Below, piece by piece: positions 21,767 to 22,892 of a DNA stretch of 22,892 nucleotides. Every line of letters starts with the position of its first letter. Positions within the stretch are counted from its first letter, which is position 1. The notes beneath the pieces were generated by a model, which searched no databases, had not been told where the DNA came from, and saw only the letters and a program-made list of their open reading frames with translations. This DNA is from CBFHSD01 sp965658375 (lineage in GTDB: Bacteria; Bacteroidota; Bacteroidia; Flavobacteriales_G; Salibacteraceae). The position numbers and the translations under genes were made by a program. The stretch covers positions 1-22,892 of the forward strand of contig CBFHSD010000038.1 of the NCBI GenBank assembly GCA_965658375.1, written 5' to 3'.

Positions 21767-22892
21767 CCAAACATCCTATTTTGGTTTTTTTGATGGTGTT
21801 TTTCCATCAGGTTCATGCCCAGAATTTTCATATTCATGGAATGGTGCACGATGAAGCAAACAGCCCATTGGTTGGTGCTTCTGTATATCTACCCCACTCA
21901 GATTTGGGGACGATTACGGATAGTCGCGGGCACTTTGAATTAGAAGTTCTTCAAAAAGAAACTTTATTGATTGTAATTTCAGCTGTTGGATATAAAGTCT
22001 TGGCAGACACCTTGTCTCTGCAGAGTAACGCAAATGAGGAGTTGCACTATGATATGGTTCCTCTTCAAGTGATGATGGACGAGGTTCAGATCGCCTCTCG
22101 TAAACACGAGGAGCATATTCAGTCCTTCAATTTGGTAGGCAAAAAACAATTGCTCGAAAGAGATCAAGGCACCTTAGTAAAAAGTTTAGAGCGTATACCG
22201 GGTATAAATGCGATGAATATTGGCGTTGGAATTTCTAAACCCATTATTCGCGGAATGTCGGCCAACCGTGTTCAAGTATCTGCAGACGGTGTGAAGCAAG
22301 AAGGGCAACAATGGGGCGCAGATCATGGGCTAGAGATTGATCAATTCGGTGTGGAAGCCATCCAAGTGATTAAAGGTCCAGATGTTTTAAGTCAAGGTTC
22401 TGACGGAATGGGTGGCGCCATTCGCATCCTCCCCTCTCGTCTGCCAGCATCAGACACAACGTATGGTAACATCCGCCTATTGGGGAAGTCGAACAACGAA
22501 CTTGGTGCCATGGCTGTATCACTTGGGACCAGCAAAAACAACAACTTTTTAATGTTCAATGCAACCGCCATGAGTTATGGAGACATGCGTGTTCCCGCAG
22601 ATTCTTTTACCTACAACAGATTTGTACTGCCTATTTATGACCAACAATTAAAGAACACTGCTGGAGGTGAAAACAATGCATCCATTGAAGCCGGTATTTT
22701 GAGAGAATGGGGCAGCACCCGATTGAAAGTGAGTACCTACAATTTGCAGATGGGTATTTTTCCAGGAGCTATGGGCATACCAAGGTTTTATGACTTATCT
22801 CCAGATGGTGACTCTAGAAACATTGACTTGCCTTTTCAAAATGTAAACCATCATAAAGTGGTGAGCACAACCAAGCTAAGCCTAGGACAATG
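21757..22892 (+). CDS. TonB-dependent outer-membrane receptor, N-terminal part (3' end outside window)
   Basis: The frame is open from ATG 21757 to the end of the window (378 complete codons). A signal peptide (MRIAKHPILVFLMVFF, cleavage near HAQ) is followed by a carboxypeptidase-regulatory-like domain (about 24-105; GMVHDEANSPLVGASVYLP and ITDSRGHFELEV) and a TonB plug domain (about 125-230; LVKSLERIPGIN, PIIRGMSANRVQVSADG and IKGPDVLSQGSDGMGG). The EGQQWGADHGLEIDQF stretch resembles ZnuD-like receptors for zinc. The mature N-terminus has several His (NFHIHGMVHDE). The beta barrel begins about 235 and is cut off. Translationally coupled to the Fur-family gene by a 10-nt overlap. Confidence 0.88.
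   Translation, partial: MRIAKHPILVFLMVFFHQVHAQNFHIHGMVHDEANSPLVGASVYLPHSDLGTITDSRGHFELEVLQKETLLIVISAVGYKVLADTLSLQSNANEELHYDMVPLQVMMDEVQIASRKHEEHIQSFNLVGKKQLLERDQGTLVKSLERIPGINAMNIGVGISKPIIRGMSANRVQVSADGVKQEGQQWGADHGLEIDQFGVEAIQVIKGPDVLSQGSDGMGGAIRILPSRLPASDTTYGNIRLLGKSNNELGAMAVSLGTSKNNNFLMFNATAMSYGDMRVPADSFTYNRFVLPIYDQQLKNTAGGENNASIEAGILREWGSTRLKVSTYNLQMGIFPGAMGIPRFYDLSPDGDSRNIDLPFQNVNHHKVVSTTKLSLGQ

Noticed and set aside
1..22892. Mobile elements, CRISPR arrays, phage genes
   Set aside because: No transposase or integrase motifs, no regularly spaced repeats, no long direct repeats; gene content is housekeeping.

Overview
The window looks like a chromosomal segment from a member of the Bacteroidota, most probably Flavobacteriales. 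The supporting signs are gene families typical of that group (Ig-like lipoprotein with a CAQKGAVTGG start, TonB receptor with an N-terminal carboxypeptidase-regulatory-like domain, MORN-type secreted proteins, the prs-rplY-pth order), the lack of Shine-Dalgarno sequences, and many copies of the Bacteroidota -7 promoter element TAnnTTTG just upstream of genes. I cannot place it to genus. There is no sign of phage, insertion sequence or CRISPR. It reads as housekeeping chromosome with a metal-acquisition locus at the right end.

Layout. 1-1590: the 3' end of a FIST-domain sensor gene, coupled by ATGA to a membrane protein that looks like a histidine kinase without its phospho-acceptor His. 1734-1815: tRNA-Leu(CAA) on the minus strand with its own terminator. 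1965-4110: prs, rplY and pth, an operon for PRPP synthesis, ribosomal protein L25 and peptidyl-tRNA hydrolase; a terminator-like hairpin lies inside pth. 4157-5068 (minus): a membrane-anchored coiled-coil protein of unknown role, divergent from a ComF-type phosphoribosyltransferase gene, followed by msrC (free methionine-(R)-sulfoxide reductase) and an Ig-like lipoprotein. 7958-10897 (minus): a family 9 glycosyltransferase, an omega-amidase-type nitrilase and a methionine/glutamine-type aminotransferase. 10957-13354: queA and trhO, divergent, both modifying the tRNA wobble base. 13422-15794: hmgA and hppD, two consecutive steps of tyrosine breakdown, closed by a strong terminator. 15877-17550: a secreted MORN-repeat protein with a TonB-like C-terminus and a TTG start. 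17634-18584: kdsD (KDO pathway), overlapping at its 3' end with a convergent ClC chloride channel gene. 20392-21285 (minus): a small MORN protein and a His-rich lipoprotein. 21356-22892: a Fur/Zur-family regulator overlapping a TonB-dependent receptor that runs off the window.

Two themes tie the window together. First, six genes (msrC, the nitrilase, queA, kdsD, the ClC gene with one mismatch, and the Fur-family gene) have a -7 box ending only 4-6 nt before the start codon, which predicts leaderless transcripts; for msrC, kdsD and the Fur-family gene, start codons further upstream would lie inside the promoter. Second, the right end looks like a self-contained metal-uptake cassette: a 7-1-7 palindrome of Fur/Zur form sits between divergent promoters for a His-rich lipoprotein and for the regulator-receptor pair, placed so that it would cover both promoters.
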